Assembly: GCF_013401515.1 (NCBI RefSeq)
Contig: NZ_CP058529.1
Coordinates: forward strand, 2,170,001-2,234,000
DNA length: 64,000 nt
Source of the DNA: Halorarum halophilum
Lineage (GTDB): Archaea; Halobacteriota; Halobacteria; Halobacteriales; Haloferacaceae
Direction of reading: 5' to 3'
How positions within the stretch are numbered: position 1 is the stretch's first letter; every line of letters starts with the position of its first letter. The notes under the pieces were generated by a model. It made no database searches and was not told the DNA's origin. It worked only from the letters and a program-made list of their open reading frames with translations. This document shows, in pieces, positions 8,317 through 17,942 of this stretch. The translations under genes were made by a program, and so were the position numbers.

Positions 8317-10971
8317 ATGGTAACGGGCGCGCCGGCGAAGATGCTCGACCGCCGGGACGAACTCACGCCCATGTTGGCCCAGTACGTCGACCTCGCCGAG
8401 GAGTACGACGACGCCGTCCTCCTCTTCCGCGTCGGCGACTTCTACAAGGCGTTCTGCGAGACGGCCGACGAGGTCGCCCGGGTCTGCGAACTCACGCGGA
8501 TCGAGCGCGAGGACTCCACGGGTACCTACACCGCCTGCGGCATCCCCGTCGACAACGCCGCGAAGTACCTCGACCGCCTGCTCGACGCCGAGTACCGCCT
8601 CGCGGTCGCCGACCAGGTCGAGGACCCAGAGGAGACGAACGGGCTGGTCGACCGGGCGGTCACGCAGGTCATCACCCCCGGAACGGTCGTCGACGACGAA
8701 CTGCTCGCGACCGGGTCGAACACCTACGTCGCCTGCGTGGCCCGGGGGAGTACCGGCGACGCCGCCGAGGTGTGCGGCGACAGCGACGGCGAGTACGGCC
8801 TCGCCCACGTCGACGTCTCGACCGGCGAGTGCGCCGCCACGGCCGGGTCGCTCGCCGACGTGCAGGAGGAACTCGCGCGCATCGCCCCCGCGGAACTGCT
8901 GACCGGTCCGGACGTCGACGCCGGCGGGGACGACCTCGCGGACAGCGCGATGACCACCGAGTACGACCCGACCGTCTTCGAACCCGACGCGGCCCGCGAG
9001 CGCCTGACGGCCTACGCCGACCCGGAACGGTTCCGGCCGACCGCCGCGACCGCCGCTGGCGCGCTGCTCGCCTACGCCGAGTGGGCGCAGGGCGACGACG
9101 GCCCGCTCGGACACGTCAACCGGGTCCGATGGTACGACCCCCGGCGCAGCCTGCGGCTCGACGCGACCGCGCTCCGCGGGCTGGAGCTGTTCGAGACCCA
9201 CGCCGGCGGTGACGCGACGTTGTTCGACACGCTCGACGAGACGCGCTGCGCGCTCGGCCGCCGCCGACTCCGGGCGTGGCTCCGCCGCCCCCTCCTCGAC
9301 CGCGAGCGGGTCGAATCACGCCACGACGCGGTCGAGGCGTTCGCCGAGCAGACGCTCGTCCGCGAGGAGGTCAGGGACCTGCTCGGCGAGGCGTACGACC
9401 TGGAACGCCTCGTCGGGCGCGTCACCCGCGGACGGGCGGACGCACGGGACCTCCGGTCGCTCCACGCGACGCTCGAAGCCGTGCCCGAGATCCGCGACGC
9501 GCTGGCCGACGTCCCGGAACTCGCCGACCTCCGCGACTCGCTCGACGCGCTTGCCGACCTCCGGGAACGGATCGACGCCGCCATCGTTGAGGACCCGCCG
9601 ACGGACATCACCGACGGCGGTGTCGTCCGCGACGGCTTCGACGCCGACCTCGACGAGGTGCGCGGAACCGCCCGCGAAGGGCGCGAGTGGGTGGCGAACC
9701 TGGAGTCCGCGGAACGCGAGCGCACCGGCATCGACAACCTCGACGTCGGCTACAACCGAGTCCACGGCTACTACATCGAGGTGACGAACGGGCAACTGGA
9801 GAAGGTGCCCGACGACTACACCCGCCGACAGACGCTGAAGAACTCCGAGCGCTTCTACACGCCCGAGCTGAAGCGCCGCGAGGACGAGATCCTCGGCGCC
9901 GACGAGCGCGCCGACCGGCTGGAGTACGAGCTGTTCACCGAGGTCCGGGGCGACGTGGCTGCCGAAGCCGAGCGGATCCAGGGTCTCGCGGACGCCGTCG
10001 CCCGGGTGGACGCACTCGCCGCGCTCGCGACCGCCGCGGTCGAGCGGAACTACGCCCGCCCGGAACTGGGCGCCGAGGGCGTGTTCGTCGAAGGGGGCCG
10101 CCACCCCGTCGTCGAGCGCACCGAGCCGGAGTTCGTGCCGAACGACACCGACCTGCCGCGGGGCACCGTCGCGCTCGTCACCGGCCCGAACATGAGCGGG
10201 AAGTCGACGTACATGCGCCAGGTCGCGCTCTGCGTCGTGCTCGCGCAGGCCGGCTCGTTCGTGCCGGCCCAGTCGGCCCGGCTCCCGGTCGTCGACCGGG
10301 TGTTCACCCGCGTCGGCGCCAGCGACGACATCGCCGGCGGCGAGTCGACGTTCATGCGCGAGATGCGCGAGCTGACGGACATCCTCCACGACGCGACCGC
10401 CGACTCGCTGGTCGTCCTGGACGAGGTGGGTCGCGGAACCGCCACCACCGACGGCCGGGCCATCGCCCGCGCGGCCGTCGAATTCCTCCACGACGAACTC
10501 GGCTCGACCGCCCTGTTCGCGACCCACTACCACGACCTCACCGAACTCGCCGACGAGCGCGAGCGCGTCAGGAACCTCCACTTCGCGGCGACCCGCGAGG
10601 GCGGGGACGTGACGTTCCTCCATCGCGCGAAACCCGGCGCCGCAGCGGCCTCCTACGGCGTCGAGGTCGCCGAACTCGCCGGCGTACCTAACCCGGTCGT
10701 GGAGCGCGCGAGGGCGCTCGTAGCCGAGGAAGCCGACGCGGATGCGGAACCCGCCGACGAGGACCCCGGTTCCGACTCGGCACAGCGCACCCTCGACGAC
10801 CTCGGGGGCGCGGAGCGGGGGCGGTCGCGTGGCGCCGGAACCGTCGACCTGACCGACGCGGAGCGTGAGACGCTGGCGGCGCTCCGCGAGGTCGACGTCG
10901 CCGACACCACCCCGATGGAGGCGCTGAACCGCCTGAACGGGCTCCAGCGGCGGCTGGAGGAGGACGTCTGA
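8317..10971 (+). CDS. mutS: DNA mismatch repair protein MutS
   Basis: An 884-residue MutS1 protein that recognises mismatches and recruits MutL. The N-terminal mismatch-binding domain, connector, lever/clamp (YNRVHGYYIEV near residue 485) and ATPase (Walker A TGPNMSGKST near 623, LVVLDEVGRGT near 700, ATHYHDLTEL) are all present. ATG 8317 is the first start downstream of the promoter region; ATG 8341 is an alternative. Unusually, the Phe-X-Glu mismatch-contact motif reads Phe42-Tyr43-Lys44, with Lys in place of Glu. The mutL gene begins one base after the stop, so the two form an operon. Confidence 0.95.
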   Translation: MVTGAPAKMLDRRDELTPMLAQYVDLAEEYDDAVLLFRVGDFYKAFCETADEVARVCELTRIEREDSTGTYTACGIPVDNAAKYLDRLLDAEYRLAVADQVEDPEETNGLVDRAVTQVITPGTVVDDELLATGSNTYVACVARGSTGDAAEVCGDSDGEYGLAHVDVSTGECAATAGSLADVQEELARIAPAELLTGPDVDAGGDDLADSAMTTEYDPTVFEPDAARERLTAYADPERFRPTAATAAGALLAYAEWAQGDDGPLGHVNRVRWYDPRRSLRLDATALRGLELFETHAGGDATLFDTLDETRCALGRRRLRAWLRRPLLDRERVESRHDAVEAFAEQTLVREEVRDLLGEAYDLERLVGRVTRGRADARDLRSLHATLEAVPEIRDALADVPELADLRDSLDALADLRERIDAAIVEDPPTDITDGGVVRDGFDADLDEVRGTAREGREWVANLESAERERTGIDNLDVGYNRVHGYYIEVTNGQLEKVPDDYTRRQTLKNSERFYTPELKRREDEILGADERADRLEYELFTEVRGDVAAEAERIQGLADAVARVDALAALATAAVERNYARPELGAEGVFVEGGRHPVVERTEPEFVPNDTDLPRGTVALVTGPNMSGKSTYMRQVALCVVLAQAGSFVPAQSARLPVVDRVFTRVGASDDIAGGESTFMREMRELTDILHDATADSLVVLDEVGRGTATTDGRAIARAAVEFLHDELGSTALFATHYHDLTELADERERVRNLHFAATREGGDVTFLHRAKPGAAAASYGVEVAELAGVPNPVVERARALVAEEADADAEPADEDPGSDSAQRTLDDLGGAERGRSRGAGTVDLTDAERETLAALREVDVADTTPMEALNRLNGLQRRLEEDV

Positions 10972-10972
10972 G

Positions 10973-12655
10973 ATGGCCGGGAGCCGCGAGGCCGGCGTCC
11001 GCGAACTCGACCGGGCCACGGTCGAGCGCATCGCCGCCGGCGAGGTGATCACCCGACCGGCCCGCGTCGTCGCCGAACTGGTGGAGAACGCGCTTGACGC
11101 CGGCGCCGAACGGATCGACGTCGAGGTCGACGGCGACGGGACCGACCGCATCCGCGTCGCCGACGACGGATGCGGGATGAACAGGGAGGACGCCGCGCTC
11201 GCGGTCGAACCGCACACGACGAGCAAGATCAGGGACGCCGGTGATCTCGCGGCCGCGGACACCCTCGGTTTCCGGGGGGAGGCGCTCGCCAGCGTTGCGG
11301 ACGCGGGTACGCTGGAACTGACGACGAACGCGGACGACGACGAGATCGGCACCCGTGTCCGCGTCGCCGACGGGGAAACGGCCGTCGCGGACGCCGGCCG
11401 GGCGCGGGGGACCACCGTCGAGGTGACGGAGCTGTTCGCCGACAGGCCCGCGCGCCGGGAGTCGCTCGCCTCGCCAGCCAGGGAGTTCGGCCGCGTCTCC
11501 GAACTGCTGGCGGACTACGCGCTCGCCCGGCCGGACGTCGCGTTCTCGCTGACCCACGACGGCCGGGAGACGCTCCGGACGCCGGGCACGGGGACCACGG
11601 ACGCGCTGGTGGCCATCTACGACCGCGAGACCGCCGGGCACGCGACCGCGTTCGACCACCGGGCGGACCTCGAAACGGGGGCCGGATCGGAACCGATGGT
11701 GGGCTGGGAACTCCGGGCCGAGGGCGCGCTCGTCGCGCCGGCTGTCACGCGCTCGACCCGCGACCACGTCCACCTCGCGGTCAACGGCCGGCCGGTCGCG
11801 AACGAGGCGCTCCGCCGGGCGGTCGCGTCGGGCTACGGCACCCTCGTCCCGTCCGGTCGGGAGCCGGTCGCCGTCGTCCGCCTCTCGCTCCCCGCCGAGA
11901 CGGTGGACGCGAACGTCCACCCCGCGAAGGAACGCGTCGCGCTCCGCGATGGGAACACCGTCGCCGACGCGGTCGAGACCGGCGTCCGGGACGCGCTCAC
12001 CACGGCGGACCTCCGGCGCTCCGGCGAGGTGGCGATGGACCTCGACTCCTCGCTCGCGCCCGTGGAGGGCGCCGAGTCGGACTTCGCCGACGCGACCGTA
12101 ATCGGACAGTTCCGCGACCTCTACGTGCTGTGCGAGGCCGACGACGACCTGGTCGTGATCGACCAGCACGCCGCCCACGAGCGGGTGAACTTCGAGCGCC
12201 TGCGGGCCGCGCTGGCCGACGAGGCGGTCCCCTCGGCCGACCTGGACCCGGCCGCGACCGTCTCGCTCGACCCGGGCGCCGCCGCAGGGGTGGAGGAGCA
12301 CGCCGACGCGCTCCGCGACCTGGGGTTCGCGTTCGAACCCTTCGGCGGGAACACGTACCGCGTCGCGGCCGTCCCCGCGCCGCTGGGCCGGGTCGCCGAC
12401 GCGGACGCGCTGGGCGAGACGGCCGCGTCGCTCGCGCGGGGCGAGGCGGACCCGCGGGAGGCGGCGCTGGCCGACCTCGCGTGCCACCCGTCGCTTAAGG
12501 CCGGGGACGCGCTGGACCGTGAGACAGCTACCCGACTGGTCGAGCGACTCGGCGAGTGCGAGCAGCCCTACGCCTGCCCGCACGGCCGTCCGACGACCCT
12601 CACCGTCGAGGAGGCGACGCTGGCGTCCGGGTTCGAGCGCCCGACGCGCCGGTAG
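10973..12655 (+). CDS. mutL: DNA mismatch repair endonuclease MutL
   Basis: A 560-residue GHKL ATPase acting with MutS. N-terminal motifs are VELVENALDAGA, DDGCGM and LGFRGEAL. After a short acidic linker the C-terminal domain carries DQHAAHERVNFE from residue 397, an exact match to the endonuclease motif DQHA(X)2E(X)4E, plus ACHPSLKAGD near 503 and CPHGRPT near 537. It should therefore nick DNA, as MutL does in organisms without MutH. The gene starts one base after mutS, and its stop abuts the stop of the convergent zinc-ribbon gene with no spacer. Confidence 0.95.
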   Translation: MAGSREAGVRELDRATVERIAAGEVITRPARVVAELVENALDAGAERIDVEVDGDGTDRIRVADDGCGMNREDAALAVEPHTTSKIRDAGDLAAADTLGFRGEALASVADAGTLELTTNADDDEIGTRVRVADGETAVADAGRARGTTVEVTELFADRPARRESLASPAREFGRVSELLADYALARPDVAFSLTHDGRETLRTPGTGTTDALVAIYDRETAGHATAFDHRADLETGAGSEPMVGWELRAEGALVAPAVTRSTRDHVHLAVNGRPVANEALRRAVASGYGTLVPSGREPVAVVRLSLPAETVDANVHPAKERVALRDGNTVADAVETGVRDALTTADLRRSGEVAMDLDSSLAPVEGAESDFADATVIGQFRDLYVLCEADDDLVVIDQHAAHERVNFERLRAALADEAVPSADLDPAATVSLDPGAAAGVEEHADALRDLGFAFEPFGGNTYRVAAVPAPLGRVADADALGETAASLARGEADPREAALADLACHPSLKAGDALDRETATRLVERLGECEQPYACPHGRPTTLTVEEATLASGFERPTRR

Positions 12656-13090
12656 CTACCACTCCTTGCAGTCGGCGCAGACGTACTCGCCGTCCTGGCG
12701 CCACCGAGTCGTGGCGGTCTCGCCACACCCCGTACACTCGGCGCCGTCGGGCGACCAGCCGTAGGTCGGTTCGGCGGGGGCGACGGACTCCGGGGGGATC
12801 GGATCGTCCTCGTCGGATTCGGTTTCGATGCCGCCGGATTCGGCGGTTGAGTCGTCGTCCGGCGAGTCGGTGTCCGAGTCAGCGTTGGCCGGGGGTTCGG
12901 GGCTGGCGTCCGTTCCGGAGTCGGCCGGCGTTTCCGGGTCGGACGCCGATTCCGGCTCCCGGTCGGATTCCGCGGGAACGTCGTCCGGCTCGTCGGCGTC
13001 GTCGGCGGGGTCCTCGCGCTCCCCGGCGTCGAGAAAGTCGTCGAGCGAGTAGTCCCCCGTCACGGCCGAGAGGAGGGCGTCCGCGGACAT
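12656..13090 (-). CDS. Acidic haloarchaeal zinc-ribbon protein
   Basis: A 144-residue protein in three parts: a short conserved head (SLDDFLDAGE, residues 15-24), a middle of about 75 residues that is almost only Asp, Glu, Ser, Pro and Ala, and a C-terminal zinc ribbon with two CxxC pairs (CTGC and CADC) ending in KEW. I believe this is the DUF7573-type family but am not sure. The start at 13090 is the only one that keeps the conserved head without the unlikely upstream extension. It may be a DNA- or RNA-binding factor. Confidence 0.65.
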   Translation of the reverse strand: MSADALLSAVTGDYSLDDFLDAGEREDPADDADEPDDVPAESDREPESASDPETPADSGTDASPEPPANADSDTDSPDDDSTAESGGIETESDEDDPIPPESVAPAEPTYGWSPDGAECTGCGETATTRWRQDGEYVCADCKEW

Positions 13091-13198
13091 AACTCCGGCG
13101 CGATAGCTCGGGTGCGTCCGGGGTGTGTGACGGCGTCGACGGAACACCGGAAGCCGAACGAGCCGCGCCTCCTCGGCACGACGGAAGCGATAGGCGCG

Positions 13199-13205
13199 TT
13201 TTATT
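13199..13205 (+). promoter_or_regulatory. TATA-like box of the 13229 membrane protein gene
   Basis: The AT run TTTTATT lies 24 bases upstream of ATG 13229 in otherwise GC-rich DNA, pointing to a leaderless transcript. Confidence 0.5.
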
Positions 13206-13228
13206 CGTGCCGTCTCGATACGAGAGCT

Positions 13229-13678
13229 ATGGACGGGAGCGCGAAGTGGTCGGGCGTGATGGCGGCGGTCTGTACACTCGCGGCGGCGGCGGTCGCTCTC
13301 GTCCTCCTCGCCGTGCTCCCCCCGGAGCCGACCGGGTCCTCCCACCTGATGTACGGCCCGCAGGCGGTCGTCGCCGGTGGGGTGCTCGGCGGGGCGTTCT
13401 GGTGGGCGCTCGTCGAACGGCCGGGAAGACCGACCACCGGGCGGGCCATTCTGGCCGGGTTCCTCGTCGGCCTGCTCGCCCATCCGCTGATGTGGGCGTG
13501 GTACTTCGTCGTCGGACCGCTGTATCTCCCGGTCGAGCGGATGGGGCCGGCGGTAGCCGCGGGGACCGCCCTGAAGGTGTCGGTGGCCTCCGTCCTGTTC
13601 TTCGGCTGGCTCACGGTTCCGGTCGCGGTCGTCTGTGGGTGGGTCGTCGTGCGGTTCCGACGGCGCGCCCTCGAGTAG
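13229..13678 (+). CDS. Small polytopic membrane protein, unknown function
   Basis: A 149-residue protein with about four hydrophobic helices (residues about 8-30, 42-60, 72-95 and 112-140) and a short Arg-rich cytoplasmic end. I do not recognise a family. The start at 13229 follows a TATA-like box by 24 bases; an open frame continues upstream but without membrane character. Its neighbour downstream is another tiny membrane protein in the same direction. Confidence 0.6.
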   Translation: MDGSAKWSGVMAAVCTLAAAAVALVLLAVLPPEPTGSSHLMYGPQAVVAGGVLGGAFWWALVERPGRPTTGRAILAGFLVGLLAHPLMWAWYFVVGPLYLPVERMGPAVAAGTALKVSVASVLFFGWLTVPVAVVCGWVVVRFRRRALE

Positions 13679-13757
13679 GAGGGCGGGGATGCCCCGGCCC
13701 GGGAACGTGGCTGCACGAGTATCAACGCTCAAGCCCCGCCGGGAACAACGCCCGGAC

Positions 13758-13994
13758 ATGGTCTCGGTCATCGACTTCCTCGTGGAACTCGGCAACAGCA
13801 TCGTCGGCATGGCCCGCATCATCGGCCTCGAGGTCGCGCTCGGGGACCCGCTCTCGTTCGTCACGATACTCCTCGGCGCGCTGATCATGGCGTTCAGCGT
13901 CGGGCTCCTCGGCTACCTCGCGCTCGGCGCGCTCGGCCGGGAACTCGGCATCGTGACCCCGACGCCCCGCCGCAACCCGAGCGAGACGCGCTAG
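13758..13994 (+). CDS. Small membrane protein, unknown function
   Basis: A 78-residue protein with one or two hydrophobic segments: an amphipathic N-terminal helix, then a clear membrane helix at about residues 34-60. It ends in a basic, Pro-containing tail. It starts at ATG 13758 shortly downstream of the previous gene. It looks like the small single-helix proteins conserved in haloarchaea, but I cannot name a family. Confidence 0.6.
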   Translation: MVSVIDFLVELGNSIVGMARIIGLEVALGDPLSFVTILLGALIMAFSVGLLGYLALGALGRELGIVTPTPRRNPSETR

Positions 13995-14074
13995 CGGCAC
14001 TGAGCGGAGGTTCCGAACCGACGGAACGTCCGCAGCACCGAACCGACGGGACGCGTCGGATCGATCGAACCGGC

Positions 14075-15067
14075 CTACGGCGCCGCGTCCGCGGCCAGCC
14101 TGATCGCCTCTTCGAGGTTCGGCCCGAGCGGCGACCCGACGACGAGCGAGTCCGCGTGCGCCAGCACCGCGGCCATTCCCTCCTCCACCTCCTCGGGCGT
14201 CCCGGCGATGCAGAACGCCGCCAGCATCGCCGGCGTCACCGCCTCGAACGCCGTCGAGAACTCGCCGGCGGCGATGGCGTCGCCGATGCGGTCGGCGCGC
14301 TCGGGGTCGATTCCGTGTCGATCCAGCACCGGCGGCGGCGCGCCCGCGGCGATGTACGCGACCGGCGGACGGGCGGCCTCCTTCGCCGCCTCGCCGTCCT
14401 CGGCGACCGAGACGGCGGCGTAGGCCGCGAGGTCGAACCCGTCGGCGTCGACACCGTCCGAGCGGTCCGCCAGGCCCTCGGCCACGCGCTCGCGGGCCCA
14501 GGCGAGGTCGTCGGGATGCGAGCCGTTGAACAGCAGGCCGTCGGCGCGCTTTCCGGCCATCCGGCACATGTGCGGACCCTCGCCGCCGACGTAGACCGGG
14601 ATGTCGGCGCCCTGCGGCGGTTCGTAGTTCAGCCCCGCGTCGTCGGCCTCGAACGTGCTCCCGCCGTCGACGCGCTCGCCGGCCCAGAGCCGTCGCGCGA
14701 CCTCGAACGCCTCCAGTACGGGGCGGAGGCCGCGCTCGTCGGCGTGGCCGAGGTTCCGGAGCGAGGAGGGATCACCGGGTCCGACGCCGTAGACGGCGCG
14801 GCCGCCGGAGGCCTCGTCCAGCGTGGCGACCCGCGAGGCGAGGGTGACGGGATGCGTCTCGAGGGGGTTGACGACGCCCGGGCCGAGCCGGGCGTCGTCG
14901 GTCGCGGCCGCGAGTCGCGCGAGCGCCTGGAAGGCGTCCCGGTTGTTGTAGTGGTGGGAGACGAACACCGCGTCGAAGCCCGCCCCCTCGGCGGCCGCCC
15001 CGAGGTCGACGAGGCGGTCCACGGGGTGTTCTGGCGTGAGTTCGATCCCGAGCACCCCGTCACCCAT
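14075..15067 (-). CDS. mer: 5,10-methylenetetrahydromethanopterin reductase (F420-dependent), Mer-like
   Basis: A 330-residue luciferase-like (TIM barrel) F420-dependent enzyme. Mer converts methylene- to methyl-tetrahydromethanopterin using reduced F420; in haloarchaea the cofactor is probably a tetrahydrofolate. Motifs seen: GVLGIELTPEHP at the start, FVSHHYNNRDAF, GPGVVNPLETHPV, GVGPGDP and IPVYVGGEGPHMCRMAG. The length fits the family. Its start overlaps the end of cofE by eight bases, so cofactor synthesis and use are encoded together. Another F420-dependent oxidoreductase of the same fold cannot be excluded. Confidence 0.82.
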   Translation of the reverse strand: MGDGVLGIELTPEHPVDRLVDLGAAAEGAGFDAVFVSHHYNNRDAFQALARLAAATDDARLGPGVVNPLETHPVTLASRVATLDEASGGRAVYGVGPGDPSSLRNLGHADERGLRPVLEAFEVARRLWAGERVDGGSTFEADDAGLNYEPPQGADIPVYVGGEGPHMCRMAGKRADGLLFNGSHPDDLAWARERVAEGLADRSDGVDADGFDLAAYAAVSVAEDGEAAKEAARPPVAYIAAGAPPPVLDRHGIDPERADRIGDAIAAGEFSTAFEAVTPAMLAAFCIAGTPEEVEEGMAAVLAHADSLVVGSPLGPNLEEAIRLAADAAP

Positions 15068-15815
15068 CGAACTCCCACCCCCGGAGCGCCTGTCGGACGA
15101 AGTCGCCGCCCACGTCGCGGAAGAGCTCGTCGCTGCCGCCGTGCTCGCCCCACTCGAAGTCGCGGACGACGACGGCCGGCGTGCCACCGTCGCCCTCGCC
15201 GGCGACGAGGTTCGACGCGGCCGCGAGTTCGTCCACGACGCTCTCGACGGTGACGCCGAGCTCCCGGCCGTCGCGGTCGGTCTCGCCGCGCCAGTCGCGC
15301 GAGGCGTGCATCCCGGCCCAGCCGATGGCGACGCCGCGCTGGCCGTGACGGAACGGCCGGCCGCAGGTGTCGGTGACGACGACCCGGTCGACGGGCAGCC
15401 CCTCGCGGATTCGCTCGGCGGACTCGGAGGGGCGTTCCGGCAGGAGCAGCAGGTCGCCGTCGGGGACGTTCGAGCGGTCGATGCCCGCGTTGACGCCGAC
15501 GTGGCCGAACCGCGTCTCGGTGAGGAGGAACGGCGCCTCCATCAGCAGCTCCGTCGACTCCTCCAGCACGGCCTGGGCGAACCGGGGGTCCTTCTCCTCG
15601 CCGGAGATGGCGCCCAGCCGCGCGGCGATCTCCCGCGCTCGGGGGCCGGCCGGGAAGTCGCCGAGGTCGAACGTCCGCCCCTCGGCCTTCGAGACGACCG
15701 TGGAGGCGACACAGACCACGTCGTCCGCGCGGAGGTCGACCCGGTCGCGGACCATGGCGGCGAGGTCGTCCCCCTCCCGGATCTCGGGGAGGTCGGGGAC
15801 GGCGAACAGTTCCAT
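15060..15815 (-). CDS. cofE: Coenzyme F420-0:L-glutamate ligase CofE
   Basis: A 251-residue GTP-dependent ligase that adds the glutamate tail to F420. Typical segments are EGDDLAAMVRDRV, DVVCVASTVVSKAEGR, AISGEEKDPRFAQAVLEES, VNAGIDRSNVPDG, VVVTDTCGRPFRHGQ and GVAIGWAGM. Start 15815 is preferred to an ATG five codons upstream, as it gives the usual MELFAVPDLPEI beginning. It is the first gene of the cofE-mer unit and overlaps mer. Confidence 0.9.
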   Translation of the reverse strand: MELFAVPDLPEIREGDDLAAMVRDRVDLRADDVVCVASTVVSKAEGRTFDLGDFPAGPRAREIAARLGAISGEEKDPRFAQAVLEESTELLMEAPFLLTETRFGHVGVNAGIDRSNVPDGDLLLLPERPSESAERIREGLPVDRVVVTDTCGRPFRHGQRGVAIGWAGMHASRDWRGETDRDGRELGVTVESVVDELAAASNLVAGEGDGGTPAVVVRDFEWGEHGGSDELFRDVGGDFVRQALRGWEFDG

Positions 15816-15941
15816 ACGGGGCGGTCGCACGTCGGTGGCAAAAGGCCGCCGGTGGCGGTACCGCTCGCTAGGCTGGGGTCGCGCCCTCGACCGGGTTCGT
15901 CGAGGTTCCTCCTCGCGGAGTTTGGGACGAGTTGGGGGCCT

Positions 15942-17942
15942 CTAGTCCGTCGTTGCGTTGCCCTCGATGGCCGCCCTGCGGGCGATCGCGTCCTCGAAGA
16001 ACGAGTCGGGGAGGTCGTCGAAGTCACCGGCCTGGACCCGCCAGAGGTTGGCGTACAGCCCGTCCATCGCGAGCAGGTCGGCGTGCGTGCCCCGCTCGAC
16101 GACGCGTCCGCCCTCGAGGACGAGGATCTCGTCGGCGTCCTTCACCGTCGAGAGCCGGTGGGCGATGGCGATCGTCGTGCGGTCGGCCGCGACCTCGCGG
16201 AGGCTGCGCTGGATGATGGCCTCCGTCTCGGTGTCGACGTGGCTCGTCGCCTCGTCGAGCACGAGGATCGCGGGGTCCTTGAGGAACGCCCTCGCGAGCG
16301 CGATCCGCTGGCGCTGACCCCCGGAGAGGCGGACCCCGCGTTCCCCCACGACGGTGTCGTACCCGTCGGGGAGGTTCTCGACGAACTCGTGGGCCGCCGC
16401 CCGGCGCGCGGCCGCCTCCACCGCCGCGTCGGTGGCGTCGAAGGTGCCGTAGGCGATGTTCTCCCGGATCGTCCCGTAGAACAGGAACGGCTCCTGGGAG
16501 ACGTAGCCGACGGCCCGACGCAGGCTCTCCAGCGAGAGGTCGCGCACGTCGTGGCCGTCGACGCGCACGGTTCCCTCGCCGGCGTCGTAGAGGCGCACGA
16601 GGAGCTTCACGAGCGTGGACTTCCCGCTCCCCGTCGGGCCGACCACGCCGAGGGTGTCACCGGCCGGGATCGTGAACGAGACGTCCCGGAGGACCGGGTC
16701 GACCGACTCGCCGGCGTCGTCGGGGTCGTCCCGGAGGACCGACTCGTCCCCGAGGAACGACTCACCGGGATCGCCGGCGTCGTCGTAGCCGAAGGTTACC
16801 CCCTCGTAGTCGACGCGGCCGGTCACCTCAGCCAGCGCGACCGGATCGGCCCGCTCCCGAACCGACCGATCGGCGTTGAGCAGGCCGTAGACCCGTTCGC
16901 TGGACGCCTTGGCCAGCTGGTAGCTGTTGACGATCTGGCCGAACTGCGCGAGCGGCCAGATGAACTGCTGGGTGTACAGCATGAACGTGACGAACTCGCC
17001 GGGGGAGACGGTCCCCCTGAAGAACCACGGCGGCCCGTTCAGCACCCAGAACGCCCCGACCGCGAACGTCAGCGCGAAGCTCAGCCCGGAGAGGACGGAC
17101 AGCCCCGGGAAGAACGTGATCCGCGTCGTGATGGCGTCCCAGTTGGTGTCGAGGTACGACCGGGAGGCGTCCCGGACTCGACCGACCTCGTGCGCCTCCG
17201 CGCCCTCGGTCTTGATGACCTCGATGCCGCCCACGTTGTTCTCCAGTCTGGCGTTCAGGGCGCCGACGCTCTCGCGCATCCTGGCGTACTTCGGCTGGAC
17301 GCGTCGGACGAACAGGAGGGTGAAGACGCCCAGTACCGGCACCGCGGCAAGCGAGACGAGCGCCAGCCAGGGGTTCAGGACGGTCATCACCAGACCGACG
17401 CCGACCAACAGCGCGAGCAACCGCAACGCCGAACTCAGGCCGTCGGTCAGGAAGGACTCCAGCTGGTTCACGTCGTTGTTCAACACCGAGAGGAGCTCCC
17501 CGGTCCTGGACTGGTCGAAGAACGCGCGGTCCTGGAGCTGGAGTCGCTCGTACGTGTCGACCCGGAGCGCGTGCTGGATGTTCTGGGCGAACTTGTTCCA
17601 CCCGTAGCTCTGGAGCCACGACCCGGCGGCCCCCACGAGCGTCGCGGTCACGAGGAGCGCGACGGCGAACCAGAGCTGACCCGCCGGAGTCCCCGGGATC
17701 AGCCCGTCGGGAACCAGCGGGAGGCGGAACGGTCGCGTCCCCAGCAGCACGGCGTCGATCGCGAGCCCCAGCACGAGCGCCGGCACGAGGCCGAGCGCGC
17801 GCGAGAACAGCGCCATCACCGTCCCGAGTACCGCGTCGCCGACGTTCTCCCGACCGTACTCCGCGTAGATGCGCCACATCGATCCGCCGTCCGACGTGAA
17901 GGCGCTCCCGCCCGCCCCGTCGTCCGTCACGTCAGCTCTCAC
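15942..17942 (-). CDS. ABC exporter, fused permease and ATPase
   Basis: A 666-residue half-transporter of the MsbA/LmrA type. The N-terminal half holds six membrane helices and the typical coupling segments (SRTGELLSVLNNDVNQLE). The ATPase has Walker A GPTGSGKST (near residue 432), signature LSGGQRQRIALA, Walker B ILVLDEATSHVD and the AIAHRLSTV switch. The GTG at 17942 opens the full frame; ATG 17879 (21 codons in) is an alternative. A TATA-like CATATAGG at 17989-17996 would place the transcript start near 17964, where an out-of-frame 10-codon ATG frame overlaps the GTG start. The substrate is unknown. Confidence 0.88.
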   Translation of the reverse strand: MRADVTDDGAGGSAFTSDGGSMWRIYAEYGRENVGDAVLGTVMALFSRALGLVPALVLGLAIDAVLLGTRPFRLPLVPDGLIPGTPAGQLWFAVALLVTATLVGAAGSWLQSYGWNKFAQNIQHALRVDTYERLQLQDRAFFDQSRTGELLSVLNNDVNQLESFLTDGLSSALRLLALLVGVGLVMTVLNPWLALVSLAAVPVLGVFTLLFVRRVQPKYARMRESVGALNARLENNVGGIEVIKTEGAEAHEVGRVRDASRSYLDTNWDAITTRITFFPGLSVLSGLSFALTFAVGAFWVLNGPPWFFRGTVSPGEFVTFMLYTQQFIWPLAQFGQIVNSYQLAKASSERVYGLLNADRSVRERADPVALAEVTGRVDYEGVTFGYDDAGDPGESFLGDESVLRDDPDDAGESVDPVLRDVSFTIPAGDTLGVVGPTGSGKSTLVKLLVRLYDAGEGTVRVDGHDVRDLSLESLRRAVGYVSQEPFLFYGTIRENIAYGTFDATDAAVEAAARRAAAHEFVENLPDGYDTVVGERGVRLSGGQRQRIALARAFLKDPAILVLDEATSHVDTETEAIIQRSLREVAADRTTIAIAHRLSTVKDADEILVLEGGRVVERGTHADLLAMDGLYANLWRVQAGDFDDLPDSFFEDAIARRAAIEGNATTD

